From an uncultured Lachnospiraceae bacterium (GTDB lineage Bacteria; Bacillota; Clostridia; Lachnospirales; Lachnospiraceae): DNA of 64,000 nt. Positions within the stretch are counted from its first letter, which is position 1, and each line of letters starts with the position of its first letter. The notes beneath the pieces were generated by a model. It saw nothing but the letters and a program-made list of their open reading frames with translations. It was not told the DNA's origin and did not search any database. The stretch covers positions 1-64,000 of the forward strand of contig CAUEYX010000004.1 of assembly GCA_959022495.1 (NCBI GenBank). The letters run 5' to 3'. Of this stretch, positions 1-12,000 are shown in pieces. A program made the position numbers and the translations under genes.

Positions 1-46
1 TTGCTATTTGTGCCGCCAACTGAAAGGCGGCGGAATGGAGATTGAT

Positions 47-3000
47 ATGAAAAAGAAGGTACTTAGAAAAGCGGCGGCAGGGCTGCTGGCAGCGTCTGTA
101 ATCGCCACTTCAGGCGTACTTCCCGCTTCAGCCGTACAGGCGGCGGGAACCGATTCAAAAGATCAGCAGTGGGCCGAGCTTCAGGAGATTTTGACAGGCG
201 TGACGGGCAGGTACACCGAAGCGCCTGACAAAGATTTGGTAGAATGCAGCCAGTACAGCGCGGGAATGCTGCTGGGCAACGGCAGCTTCGGCGTGGTGTC
301 CGATGCCAGGGAGAATGAGCAGAGTTTCTATTTCGCCGGGCAGGACGTGTGGAACAACAATCAGAAGATTATGAACGCACAGCTCCAGATCGTTCCCTTG
401 GAGATTAACAGCCTGGTCGTTACAGCCAGCGAGAGCAACAGCGGCGACGGCTCAAAAGGAGCGGAGGCGGTGCTGGACGGAGACCCGCTCACATACTGGA
501 TTACCTATGCCCAGAATAAATCAGCCGGGGATAAATGGCTGGCATTTGATTTCGGGAAAGTGGTGACCATTGACCAGTGGACCACGATTCACAGAGGATA
601 CATGGACACCAATTCCCAGGGAGAGCATAACACCAGGTATAACACCCGTGATTTCAGCCTTCAGGTGAGTGAGGACGGGCAGACTTGGGAAGATGTGGAT
701 GTGGTGGAAGGCAACGAAGATTATATCGTGGACCGGAAGCTGAACAGCGCGGTGACATCCAGGTACTTCCGCATAAATATTACAGCGGCAGTCCAGCCGG
801 GACAGGAAACCTATAAAGAAGAAGGCGACCGCGATGTGGCCAGGATATCAGAGGTGGATTTCCTCTATAATGGAAAATCTGTCATCGAGCAGGACGAAGA
901 TGAGGGACAGACTTTCTCATTCAAAAAATCTTGCAGCGCGGGCGTCAATACCTCGCAGGAAGCGGCATTTGACTCAAATCCGTACACCATGTGGAGATCA
1001 GAAACCCAGGTCGTTGACGGCGCGGACGGAAAGACCCGCAAGCAGGATAAGTATATCCAGGTGTCATCGGATCAGATATTTACATTTGACAAAGTGGAAA
1101 TCAATCTGATCGGAACGCTGTATCCGGAACTGAGCTGCTATAATATCTGGGAATATGATCTGCAGATCTCGGATGACGGTAAGACATGGAATACACTTGA
1201 GAGTGTGGCGGAGAATACAGAGAGCGTCAATACATTCGAATATTCCGAGCCGGTTACAACAAAATATCTCAGGCTGTATACATCCAATCCTGTGGCGCCG
1301 GAATATAAGACAAAGCACTATGAGAATGATATGACCAACGCGTGTGTAGTTGATATCAACCTGTACAGCGGCGGTGTCAATGTGATTAACCCGCCGAAAG
1401 AAGACGACGGAAGCTATTATCACGAGCAGGATATCCTGAATGCGGAAGTGAGAAGCCAGCAGGAATTTAATGGCGAGAGCGTGACATTTACTTCCTGGAC
1501 TTCAGACAGCAGGAACATGCTTTATACAGATATTACATTGGATGAGGACGCAGCGGGACCGCTGGAGCTTAAGGCTTCCCTCACAGCGCCGGAAGGTTAT
1601 CATGAGGAGATCGGGTCCGAAGGTGATGTGATCTGGCTGACCCGTTATGCGGGATCAGATTACGTGTCCAGAACAGCCACGGCAGTGAAGGTGTTAGACG
1701 GCGAGAGCCGGGTGGAGAATGACAGTCTCATCCTTACGCTGAAACCGGGCGAGACAATGAAGGTCGTCTCCTACGCGCATTCCAGCAGCGGCCTGACAAA
1801 GACCGCCGGGCTCGCGGCCAAAGATCTCAGCACAGTGCTGGAGGAAGCGGTTACCCGCGTGGACGCGGTGAGTGAAGCGGATATCGAGGAGGAACACGGG
1901 GAACATCTGGAGTGGTGGAAGGATTACTGGATGAAATCCTACATCAATACAGACGATACCATTCTCCAGAGATATTACTATGGAGCGCTCTACGCACTGG
2001 GATGCTGCATCCGTCCGACGCCGGAGGGAGCAGAACAGCCCAACGTGCCTTCCGGAGCTCTCGGCGTATGGCAGACAAACGATACATGCGCTTCTTCGGG
2101 AAGAGGGTACACAAACTATAACTATGAATCACCCTATTACGGGATCTACTCCAGCAACAGAAGTGATCTGATGGAGCCGTATTATGAGGATGCTTCCGTG
2201 CGCATGTCCATCGCCCAGAACACGGTGGCGAAACTTGGATACAGAGGGGCACAGTTCCAGAGATCCATTGTGCCGGTATATCCGTTCTACGCGAAAGCAG
2301 ATCCCATTGAGGTCAGCGATACGAAGAATGTATCCAAGCTGCCCACAGACCAGAAGTCCAATGTAATGCTCTTTACCCAGCCCTTAATCTGGGAATGGGA
2401 GTACAATCTCAATGATGAGACCCTGGAAGAATATGTTTACCCGATGGTAAAGCAGACAGTAGAGTTTTATGTAGATTTTGTAGTCAAAGAAGATGACGGG
2501 AAATACTGGATCTACAACAGTGCTAACAACGAGCTGGAAGATAAGACGAAATGTGATATCAATCCGATCCTGGATATCGGGTACATCCAGTCTCATTTTG
2601 CGTCATTTATAGAAATGGCAGAGTACCTGGGAAGAGATGAGGAGCTTGCCGCGCAGGCGCAGGATGTAATCGACAATCTGGTGGAGATGCCGACAAGCGA
2701 GAACGCGGAGCCGGCGAAGAGTGACCTGGAAGCGCTGGGATTCGATTTTGGTAAGGAAGTGTATCTCTCCGCGTATTTCTCACAGAACCAGACCCAGGTG
2801 AACGCGTCCAACTGTGCGTGGGGAATGTATATCTACGAGGGAAATCAGCCGGTAGCCCTTGAGGGTGTTGTGCATCCGGCGGAGAATGTAAGCCTTGCGT
2901 CTGATCCGGAACTGGTACAGCTTGCGAAAGACACCTTTGAATACTTTAATCCGATGTATTATTATTACAGAGGCGGTGCTTATAATGGATTCCCGAAATC

Positions 3001-5680
3001 ATTCACGATCGCGGCAAGACTGGGTCTCGACGGGGATTATGTCCTGGCGAATCTGGAGAAGACGATCATGAACATCTGGAGAGAGAACCTGACGTGCAAT
3101 AATGGAAGCCCCCACGGGCTGGAATCCAGCGGCGCTATCGAGGCGGTCAACTCTATGCTTCTTCAGAATGAAGAAGACGAGCTGAGAGTATTCCCGTCCT
3201 GGGCAGAAAGCACAAGCATTAAATTCGTAGACCTCAAGGCAAAAGGAGCATTCCTCGTGTCTTCTGAATACGACGCGGATACTAAGAATATTCCGTATGT
3301 GAAGCTGACAAGCGAGAAGGGAAGTACAGTGAACTTTGTCTCTCCGTGGGAGAACGGCGCGGTAATCACTGACGAGAACGGCAATAAGGTGGAAGCGCAG
3401 ATCAGCGCGACAAAAAACACCGGTGAACTACTCTATACATTTGAGACGACAGAAGGCGCGTCTTATACGATTACCGAAAATGATACTCCTTACAGCGCGG
3501 TGGAGAGCGTTACAGTAACAGCGGACGCCCAGGCAGTCGTTGTGGGCGGCACGATCCAGGCGCAGGTATCCGTAACACCGGAAGACGCGTCTGTGACAGC
3601 AGTGAAGTGGTCAAGCTCTGACAAAACTGTGGCGGCAGTGGATCAGAAGGGCGTGATCACAGGTGTGAAAGAAGGAACAGCCGAGATCACGGCGGCCTCC
3701 GTAATCAGTCCGGAAGTGAAAGGATCGATTACAATTGAAGTGAAGAGCCAGCTGCCGGAAGGCGTAGAGATATCGGGAGAAGGCGTGGAAGACGGAAAGT
3801 TTACGCTCTCCGTAAATGAGAAGAAAACACTTGACGCCCAGGTGCTTCCGGAAAATGTGACAGATAAGACGGTTGTCTGGAGCAGCAGTAATCCAGCGGT
3901 CGCGGAAGTCAGCTCCAGCGGAACTGTAAAGGGCAGACTTTCCGGCACGGCAGTGATTACCGCGCAGGCAGCCGCGGATGAGAGCATCACTGCTTCCGTG
4001 GAAGTGACAGTGAAAGCCGCGTCAGACGGATACAGAGCGCTTACCTATTATCCGGATGAGGCGAACCGGGATGACGGGAATACAAAATCAAAATCCTATA
4101 CCATGGCATACAGTTTTTCCGTGGACAGAACGGTGACGCTGACAGAACTGGGAATTTATGACCAGAACGGTGATGGAGTGTTCGGAAATACAGGATCTGA
4201 AGTGGGAATCTGGAAGATCGACGGCAGCACCCCGCTGGCTTCAGCGGAAGTGCCAAAAGGCACGAAGGCGGATGAGAACGGATACTGTTATGTGGCTCTG
4301 GACGAGCCGATAGAGCTGGAGGCCGGAGAATATGAGATCGCGGTTTATTATCCGAAGGGCTCAGAAGACAACTGGTTCCACTCTGCTTTCACGAAACCGT
4401 TTGAGACGGCTCCGCAGATTACATATCTGCTGTCGGGATACGTAAACAGCGCGACGGAACTTACGAAACCGACAGTAAAAGAAGGGGAGCGTCCGTATCA
4501 TTGCATGAACTTCAAGTTTATCGATAAGAGCAGGCTTTCTGAGCAGATCGAGGCGGTATCCGGTCTCAAGGAGGCGGATTACACGGAAGAGACGTGGAGC
4601 GCTTTCGAAAAGGCGCTGTCAGAGGCACAGAGCGTGCTCAAAGACAGCCTGGATCAGGCCGAGCTGGACACTGCGGCGCAGACGCTCAAAGACGCCGCGG
4701 AAGCGCTTGAGGAGGCGCAGGCATCGACGGTGAGCAAAAAGACGCTGGAATATTTCCTGAACAAGTTAAAAGAACACGTAGAAGCCGGAGACGCGGATGG
4801 TGTTGTGGAATCCGTGCAGAAGCTCATTGATGAGGCGATCGCTCTCGGCGAAGAGGTGATGGCGGATAAGAACGCGACAAAGGATGAAGTGACAAATGCT
4901 TCTATGATGATTGTGAAAGCGATCCATGCGCTGGATATGAAAGCGGCGGATAAGACCGATCTTGAAATGGCGCTTGAACTTGCCGGAATGATCGACCTCG
5001 CGGATTATACAGAGGCAGGCCGGGCAGAGTTCCAGGCGGCGAAGAGCCAGGCGGAAACTGTCATGGCGGACGGCGACGCAATGCAGGCTGAGGCTGACTC
5101 TGCATGGAGCGCGCTTGTGGAGGCCATGGAGGCACTCAGGCTGAAAGCGGACAAATCCGTGTTAGAAGCGCTGCTCGCGGATCTGGAAGATATCGACTTG
5201 ACAAGATATACGGAGGAGAGCGTGAGCGTGTATATGGCAGCGTTCGAGGCAGCGAATGCGGTAATGGTAAATGAAGCGCTCTCAGTGGATGACCAGCAGA
5301 CTGTGGATAACGCGGTGACAACGCTTAAGAGCGCGGTGAAACAGCTGAAGCTTATAGAGGGTACAGGTAATACTGATGTGGATGACCCTGATGTGGACGA
5401 TCCCAAGGCGGATGATCCGGCTGTAACGGATCCGGACAGCGGAGAGGGAACGGATAACCCGGGATCAGAAATTTCGGATGGAGCCGGCACCAATAGCAGT
5501 ACTTCGGATGCCGCAGCGGGAGATCGTTCCGCGGATGGCAGTGGAGACAGCCAGAAAGACGGCAATGCTCCGAAGACCGGTGATGAGATACCGGCAGGCA
5601 CTCTGGCAGGCATGCTGGGCTTAAGCGCTGTGGCAGCGGCTGTGGCAGTAACAACCGGCAGGAGGCGCAGGAGAAACTAA
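47..5680 (+). CDS. Giant secreted six-hairpin glycoside hydrolase (GH95-related) with discoidin, Ig-like and FIVAR modules
   Basis: Likely cleaves host or dietary glycans at the cell surface; the exact substrate is unknown. ATG 47 follows GGAG at 37-40 with six-base spacing; an in-frame ATG at 35 and TTG at 8 are alternatives. Residues 1-33 form a signal peptide. A GH95-like N-terminal beta-sandwich (LLGNGSFG near residue 74) is interrupted by two F5/8 type C (discoidin) domains, about 123-281 and 290-445. The sandwich then resumes, followed by an (alpha/alpha)6-type catalytic region to about 1145. Next come two Big_2 Ig-like domains (1150-1323), a DUF4082-like beta domain (1326-1493), a FIVAR helix bundle, further helical repeats to about 1775, an Asp/Pro-rich linker, APKTGD near 1840, one membrane segment and an RRRRRN tail, as in sortase substrates. 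Canonical GH95 motifs are weaker than in the next gene, so the fucosidase assignment is uncertain. Confidence 0.8.
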   Translation: MKKKVLRKAAAGLLAASVIATSGVLPASAVQAAGTDSKDQQWAELQEILTGVTGRYTEAPDKDLVECSQYSAGMLLGNGSFGVVSDARENEQSFYFAGQDVWNNNQKIMNAQLQIVPLEINSLVVTASESNSGDGSKGAEAVLDGDPLTYWITYAQNKSAGDKWLAFDFGKVVTIDQWTTIHRGYMDTNSQGEHNTRYNTRDFSLQVSEDGQTWEDVDVVEGNEDYIVDRKLNSAVTSRYFRINITAAVQPGQETYKEEGDRDVARISEVDFLYNGKSVIEQDEDEGQTFSFKKSCSAGVNTSQEAAFDSNPYTMWRSETQVVDGADGKTRKQDKYIQVSSDQIFTFDKVEINLIGTLYPELSCYNIWEYDLQISDDGKTWNTLESVAENTESVNTFEYSEPVTTKYLRLYTSNPVAPEYKTKHYENDMTNACVVDINLYSGGVNVINPPKEDDGSYYHEQDILNAEVRSQQEFNGESVTFTSWTSDSRNMLYTDITLDEDAAGPLELKASLTAPEGYHEEIGSEGDVIWLTRYAGSDYVSRTATAVKVLDGESRVENDSLILTLKPGETMKVVSYAHSSSGLTKTAGLAAKDLSTVLEEAVTRVDAVSEADIEEEHGEHLEWWKDYWMKSYINTDDTILQRYYYGALYALGCCIRPTPEGAEQPNVPSGALGVWQTNDTCASSGRGYTNYNYESPYYGIYSSNRSDLMEPYYEDASVRMSIAQNTVAKLGYRGAQFQRSIVPVYPFYAKADPIEVSDTKNVSKLPTDQKSNVMLFTQPLIWEWEYNLNDETLEEYVYPMVKQTVEFYVDFVVKEDDGKYWIYNSANNELEDKTKCDINPILDIGYIQSHFASFIEMAEYLGRDEELAAQAQDVIDNLVEMPTSENAEPAKSDLEALGFDFGKEVYLSAYFSQNQTQVNASNCAWGMYIYEGNQPVALEGVVHPAENVSLASDPELVQLAKDTFEYFNPMYYYYRGGAYNGFPKSFTIAARLGLDGDYVLANLEKTIMNIWRENLTCNNGSPHGLESSGAIEAVNSMLLQNEEDELRVFPSWAESTSIKFVDLKAKGAFLVSSEYDADTKNIPYVKLTSEKGSTVNFVSPWENGAVITDENGNKVEAQISATKNTGELLYTFETTEGASYTITENDTPYSAVESVTVTADAQAVVVGGTIQAQVSVTPEDASVTAVKWSSSDKTVAAVDQKGVITGVKEGTAEITAASVISPEVKGSITIEVKSQLPEGVEISGEGVEDGKFTLSVNEKKTLDAQVLPENVTDKTVVWSSSNPAVAEVSSSGTVKGRLSGTAVITAQAAADESITASVEVTVKAASDGYRALTYYPDEANRDDGNTKSKSYTMAYSFSVDRTVTLTELGIYDQNGDGVFGNTGSEVGIWKIDGSTPLASAEVPKGTKADENGYCYVALDEPIELEAGEYEIAVYYPKGSEDNWFHSAFTKPFETAPQITYLLSGYVNSATELTKPTVKEGERPYHCMNFKFIDKSRLSEQIEAVSGLKEADYTEETWSAFEKALSEAQSVLKDSLDQAELDTAAQTLKDAAEALEEAQASTVSKKTLEYFLNKLKEHVEAGDADGVVESVQKLIDEAIALGEEVMADKNATKDEVTNASMMIVKAIHALDMKAADKTDLEMALELAGMIDLADYTEAGRAEFQAAKSQAETVMADGDAMQAEADSAWSALVEAMEALRLKADKSVLEALLADLEDIDLTRYTEESVSVYMAAFEAANAVMVNEALSVDDQQTVDNAVTTLKSAVKQLKLIEGTGNTDVDDPDVDDPKADDPAVTDPDSGEGTDNPGSEISDGAGTNSSTSDAAAGDRSADGSGDSQKDGNAPKTGDEIPAGTLAGMLGLSAVAAAVAVTTGRRRRRN

Positions 5681-5725
5681 AAAATAGAAAAAGCGGGAGG
5701 AACCCGGGCAGGTGAATCCCTTGAT

Positions 5726-5766
5726 AAATGTGGGCATCATTTTGCGGATGTCCACATTTATTTGTA
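5726..5766 (+). terminator. Rho-independent terminator after the first glycosidase
   Basis: Eight-base arms AAATGTGG (5726-5733) and CCACATTT (5752-5759) are extended by GCATC/GGATG inside. The T-rich stretch ATTTATTTG follows. Confidence 0.8.
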
Positions 5767-6085
5767 CCATGAAGTCAAAATTCTCCACATACAATGTCAA
5801 ATTTGTGCATTATATGTCTTTCCCGTTCTGTCTAATATAGAACTGTTTAATAATCATGGCGTTAACTGGTGCGCGCAGCCAGTTATCTGCAGCCGGGTTA
5901 CAGCTGCCTGGCGGATATAACATTACATGCCTTCATCGGAAAGTGAAAAAAGGATATTCTGGCGGAGGTTTGGAACAGAAGCCGGGCAGGAGCTGGAAAG
6001 GGCTGTATTTCAGACAAAGTCCGGGAAAATGTGCGTACGGCTTTTAGGAGATGTGCGTGCAGGTAAAAGGAGGTAAGGAGAAAAA
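5767..6085 (+). other. Intergenic region upstream of the GH95 gene
   Basis: About 320 bases with no supportable gene. A possible -10 box TAATAT lies at 5833-5838 but has no convincing -35 at normal spacing. A small hairpin (TAACTGG 5863-5869 with CCAGTTA 5879-5885) may lie in the leader. The short reading frame at 5856-6047 has no ribosome-binding site and looks non-coding. The region ends with AAGGAG at 6075-6080, the ribosome-binding site of the next gene. Confidence 0.4.
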
Positions 6086-9000
6086 GTGAAAAGAAAGAAA
6101 GTATTTGCAGCGTTTCTATCGCTGGTTCTGGCAGGGCAGACGGCTTTATCAGCGATTCCGGCATATGCGGAAGAAGCAGACGGCCCGGTATATGCGGCAG
6201 GAGGCGGCAGCCAGATGGCGCTCCGGCTCGTGTATGACGAACCAGCGCCGCAGGTATTAAGTGAAGAGCAGGACCCGTACAATTACGCGGGATGGCGCGA
6301 GTATTCGATCCCTATGGGCAATGGCTATATGGGGCTGAATTTGTTTGGCGGAGTGGACCATGACCGAATCCAGATTACAGAGAACAGTCTTCAGGATTCA
6401 AACTCTACAATCGGAGGATTGAATAATTTCTCTGAGACGTATCTGGATTTTGACTACGGGTATGACGCCGTGACCAATTATCAGAGAGAACTTTCCCTGG
6501 ATGAGGGCATCACAACCGTGGAATATGATTATAACGGAGCGCATTATACAAGAGAATATTTTGCCAGTTATCCGGACAAGGTGCTGGTGATCCATCTGGA
6601 AAGTGACAGTGACGGAAGCCTGGACTTTACGCTCAGACCGACGATCCCCTACCTCTGCGACGGCCGTGATGTGAACGGTGACGGAAAGATCTCAGGGGAC
6701 TCTGAGGAGTCCAGAGGTAAATCCGGCACGGTCACAGCGGAGGGGGATATGATCACTCTGGCAGGTGAGATGGAATATTACGGGCTGGAATTCGAGGGGC
6801 AGTACAAGGTCATCACGGACGGTGAATATAAGGCTGCCAATGACGAGAACAATGATAACGGTACCATCGAAGTCACGGGCGCAAGTTCCGCGACCATCGT
6901 CATGGGCCTGGACACGAGCTTCGACATGGAGAGCAAGCTCTTTACAGAGAGTGATCCCAAGGCAAAACTGGAGGGAAATGAACCGGCGCATGACCGTGTG
7001 GATGCAATCATGGAAGCAGTGGACGGCAAGGATTACAGTGAGCTGAAAGGCGCGCATCTTGCGGATTATCAGTCTATGTATGGCCGAGTTGACGTGGATC
7101 TTGGCGGAAGCGTGCCGGAAGAGCTGATGACGGATGATCTGGTCGCGAATTATAAGAGTGGAAACTATGACAACACTGCGGAGGGACTGTACCTGGAGAC
7201 GCTCGCATATCAGTTTGGGCGCTATCTTCTGGTCTGCTCCTCAAGGGAGGGAGGACTCCCCACGAACCTTCAGGGGATCTGGAACGTGTATCAGGACCCG
7301 TCCTGGCGTGCCGGCATGTGGCACAACATCAATGAGCAGATGAATTACTGGGGCGCGTTTACATCGAACCTGGCTGAGACATTTGAACCGTACATTGATT
7401 ACTGGCAGGCATATGTGGATAAGGCAGAGAGTTATGCTTCCAGCAATATCAGCAAATACAACAAAGACGGACAGATGGAAGGAACAGATGCCTACGATGA
7501 CGGATGGGCACTTGGCAATTCGACATGGCCGTACAATATCAGCGGATCTGCGTCCCACTCGGGATTCGGGACCGGTCCATTTATGTCGATTCTGTTCTGG
7601 GATTATTATGATTACACACAGGATCTGACGATTCTTGAGGATAAGACGTATCCCGCGATCTCGGGGATGTCCAAGTTCCTTTCCAAGATCGTACGTGAGG
7701 ATGAAGAAGGGAAGCTCCTGGCGCAGCATTCCTTCTCACCAGAAGTACAGGTCGCTGCTGACACTGGTACACAGAGCTATGAAACCGTGGGATGTACTTT
7801 TGACCAGACGATGATTTACGAGAATCATCTGGATACGATAAAAGCAGTAGAAATTCTCACGGAGAATGGCGTGTCTCTCTCGGAACAGGATCTGGCAGCC
7901 GCAGAAATATTTGAGAAACAGCTTCCGCTTCTTGATCCGATCCTCGTGGGATCTTCAGGTCAGATGAAAGAGTACAGGGAGGAGGATTATTACGGGGAGA
8001 TCGGTACAGAGCCGACTCACAGGCATACATCCCAGCTGGTGGGCGTATACCCGGGAACCATGGTAAATTCCTCCACTCCTGCATGGCAGGACGCGGCGAA
8101 AGTATCTCTCAGCAAGAGAGAGGAAGACCCGGATAAGACAAAAGGATGGTCTAAGGCGCACAGAGCGGCGATCTGGGCACGTCTGTATGAAGGAGACCGG
8201 GCGTACAATGATTATCAGAAACTGATCAAGGTCAATCTGATGAGCAATCTGTTCAATGACCACGGCGGCTCCAGCAGCAGCGCGAACCATCTGTTCCAGG
8301 CGGACGCCAATTACGGAGTGACGGCGGCTGTAGGCGAGATGCTGCTCCAGAGCCATGAGGGATTCATCTCCCCGCTGGCTGCAGTTCCGTCAAAATGGAG
8401 TTCAGGAAGCTATGAAGGGCTTTCCGCGAGAGGGAACTTTGAGGTCAGCGCGCAGTGGACAGACGGACAGGCGGACCGCTTTACAATCCTGTCAAAGTCC
8501 GGCGGAGAATGTAAAGTAAAATATGAGAACCTTTCCGGAGCGAAAGTCACAGATTCATCAGGAAAAGCAGTCAGCTTTACAACGGATGGCGATGACATGA
8601 TCGTATTTGACACCGTGGAAAACGAGACCTATACGATTGCGGAGATTCCGGCGCATGCTGCCGTACAAGACCCCTCGAACCTGGCGCTCAATGTCAATCG
8701 GGACAAGCAGCTTGAAGTCACCTGGGACGCGTCCCCGGACGCGGCGTCCTACAACATTTACCGCGCGGAGGAAAGCGCGGCTGTATACGAGACATACGCT
8801 GAGGGTGTGACAGAGACTTCTTACGTTGGTGAATTCAAAGAAGGCGCGCAGGCTACATATAAAGTAACCGCGGTTTCAGCGGACGGCACGGAAAGCAGGG
8901 GAATCTATATGACATTCGTGCCGACGGAAAAAGTGGAGAGCGCGAAGGGGTATTTCCTTGAGAATGGCTCGCTCCAGGTTCAGGTAGAGGACCCGCTTCG

Positions 9001-12000
9001 CACAGAAGATACCGAATATGTGCTTTATAAAGCTGAAGACGGTGAATATACAGAGATCTTAAGAACTCCTTATACAGTTATGCAGCTGGAGGGAGTAACA
9101 GAAGAAGATGAGCTGTCTCTGAGCAAGGTAGAGTATACCGGTGAGAGCAAGAAGATCGATGTGGAATACTTCGCGCAGATTGAGGAAAATGTCTGCCTCG
9201 ATAAGACGGTGGAATCAGACCGGGGAACCGTTGGAAGTTATACAATTGATAAAGTGGTGGACGGTGATTTAAGTTCAAGGGTCGGATTCGGTGGAAACGG
9301 TGATCCGTTCACAATGACGATTGACCTGGAAAATAAGTGGAAACTAAAAACACTGACAGTTCTGGAATGGCTTGACAAATCTATGACGAGCGGAACCCGT
9401 TCAGGAAGTACAAAAATTGAGATCACTGCGGACGGTGAAACATGGGAGACTGTATATGAAGACGTGTCTCTTATGGGCGGGGAGACGGTGAAATTCGAAA
9501 TGGACGGAAAAGAAGCGTCTAAGATCCGTCTGACATTTGATAACATTGAGTCGGATAAAGCGGTGTCCATCTATGAGATTCAGTGCTCGGCAGAAAAAGA
9601 CATCTATAATAAGGCAGAATTGTTCAACCTTCTGACACAAGGGGATGAGTATGAAGAGAGCCCTCTGTATGGAGCAGGAGTCGATGCGGCTCTGGTTACG
9701 GCATACGAAGAGGCAAAAGCCGCGGCTGTCACCGTGCTTGAAAATACCGGGGCGCAGACACAGGATGAAGTAAACGCGGCGGCAGATGCGCTTGAAAGCG
9801 CGCTGACAGCGATCATGGGTGATGCGGCAGAAATGATAACAAACCTGACCGCGGAGGCCAAAGAGGCTGTCGAAACAATAACACCGGAACATGAGCTGTA
9901 TGTACAGGAGTATTATGACAGCCTGATTTCGGCACTGGACGCAGCGAAGAAGGCAATGGATGATGCAGGCGATACAGAAGCGCTGGAGCTTGCGGCAAAA
10001 GAGCTGAATGACGCGCTTAAAGCATTTAAAGGCGAAAATACGGCGGCAGGTTCGGTTTCTGTGGACATGGAATCCGGATTCTATACAGGCCAGCAGACGG
10101 TTACGGTGGCTGCAGACAATGACACAGTCACAGAATACCGTTACACACTGGATGGTTCAGAGCCCACAAGAGAGTCCGCGGCAGCAGCGGGAGGTACAAT
10201 TACACTTCCCTATGGAGTATCTGTGCTTAAGATTGCCGGTTATGCGGATAATGGCGCAAGGACAGAAACTGTGACAAGGCGGTATCTGTGCCGCTCAGAG
10301 AAAAATTATGCCCTGAACCAGACAGCGGAGGCGTCCAACGACGCGTACAAGGATCAGTACCCGGCATCCAACGCGGTGGATGGCAATACGTCCACAAGAT
10401 GGGCTACAAGTGGAACTGGAGTCAGCCTGACTGTAACATTTGACAGTCCGGTGACAATGGATTCTGTCTATGTGGATGAGTTCAAGAATTCAAGCAATAC
10501 GCAGGACAACCGTCTGTACGAGTATAAGCTGGAATATCAGAAGGAAGCAGGCGGAGAATGGATCGAGATTTCTTCCGGAAATGTTTATGATGAGGATCTG
10601 AGGACAGTGGCTTCCAGCACATCCTCCCATTCCTATGTGGGTATCGGTTTTGAGCCGGTAACCGCGGCGGCTGTACGGCTCACCGGACCGACAGAAGAGG
10701 GATCGGCGTCGATCACCTTCTACGAGCTGGAAGTGTACGGGGAAGAGCTGGCAAACGCGTCAACTGAACTCAGTGAGACCATCAGAGAGGCAGAAGGAAT
10801 CGCGAAAGATCAGTACACAGAGGAGTCGGTGGCAGCCCTTGAGGCAGCTGTGTCAGCGGCCAAAGGCTCAGCCGGTTCTGATTCGGCGGAAGAAATGAGA
10901 GCAGCGGCGCAGACACTTCGCGACGCGCTGAATGCACTTGAGAAAGTAAAAGCAGTCATTACATCACAGCCCGCAGATATCACGGTAGAAATTGGAAAAG
11001 AAGCACAGATGTCTGTTGCGGCGGAAGGGACCAGCCTGTCTTATCAGTGGCAGCGCCTCGGCAGCGATTACTGGCGTACCATCACCGGCGCGGTGGAAGC
11101 GGCATACAGCTTTACTGTGGAGAAAGCGGATGACGGCGCGCAGTTCCGCTGTATCGTAGGTGATATCGGCGGAAATGTAGTGACGCAGACTGTGACAGTC
11201 CATGCGGTAGATCCGGGAGAAACACCGGATGTAGACAAGAGCGGACTGGAGAGTCTCTACAGCCAGTACAAAGATCTGGACAAGAACGGATATACCAGCG
11301 CGACCTGGAAGGCCTTTACAGAAGCCCTGAAGGCAGCAGAGACTGTCCTGAAGGATGAAGAAGCGTCCCAGGATCAGGTGAACGCGGCGAAGGACAGCCT
11401 GCAGGCGGCAGTGGACGGCCTGCGGGTCAGCAAGACTACGCTGGAGTACTTCCTGAACCAGGCGAAAGCCCATGTGGAAGCCGGCGATACAGAAGGCCTT
11501 GTGGGATCTGTGAAGCAGATGTTTGACGAAGCGGTCGCGGAAGGCGAAGCGGTGATGGCGAAAGAGGACGCTTCCAGAGAAGAAGTGAAGAATGCCGCAA
11601 TGAAGCTGATGCTGGCGATCCAGGCCCTGGATATGAAGGCCGGGGATAAGACGGACCTTGAGATGGCACTGCAGCTGGCGGGAATGATCGACCTGGATCA
11701 GTATGTGGAAGCAGGGCAGGAAGCGTACCTGGCAGCGAAAGAAGCGGCAGAGGCCGTGCTGGCAGATAAGGACGCCATGCAGCCGGAGGTGGACAGCGCA
11801 TGGCAGGCGCTGACAGATGCCATGGCACAGCTGAGGCTGAAAGCGGATAAAGCGGCCTTAGAAGCACTGCTGAACAGTGTGGCAGAGCTGGATCTGGAGC
11901 AGTATACAGAAGAAAGCGTCCAGACATTTAAGGCGGCGTTCGCGTCAGCCAGGGCCGTGCTGGAAGATCTCAGCCTGACTGCAGAGGACCAGCAGACCGT

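Noticed and set aside
5856..6047. 63-codon reading frame upstream of the GH95 gene
   Set aside because: No ribosome-binding site, low-complexity product, sits in a leader-like region.
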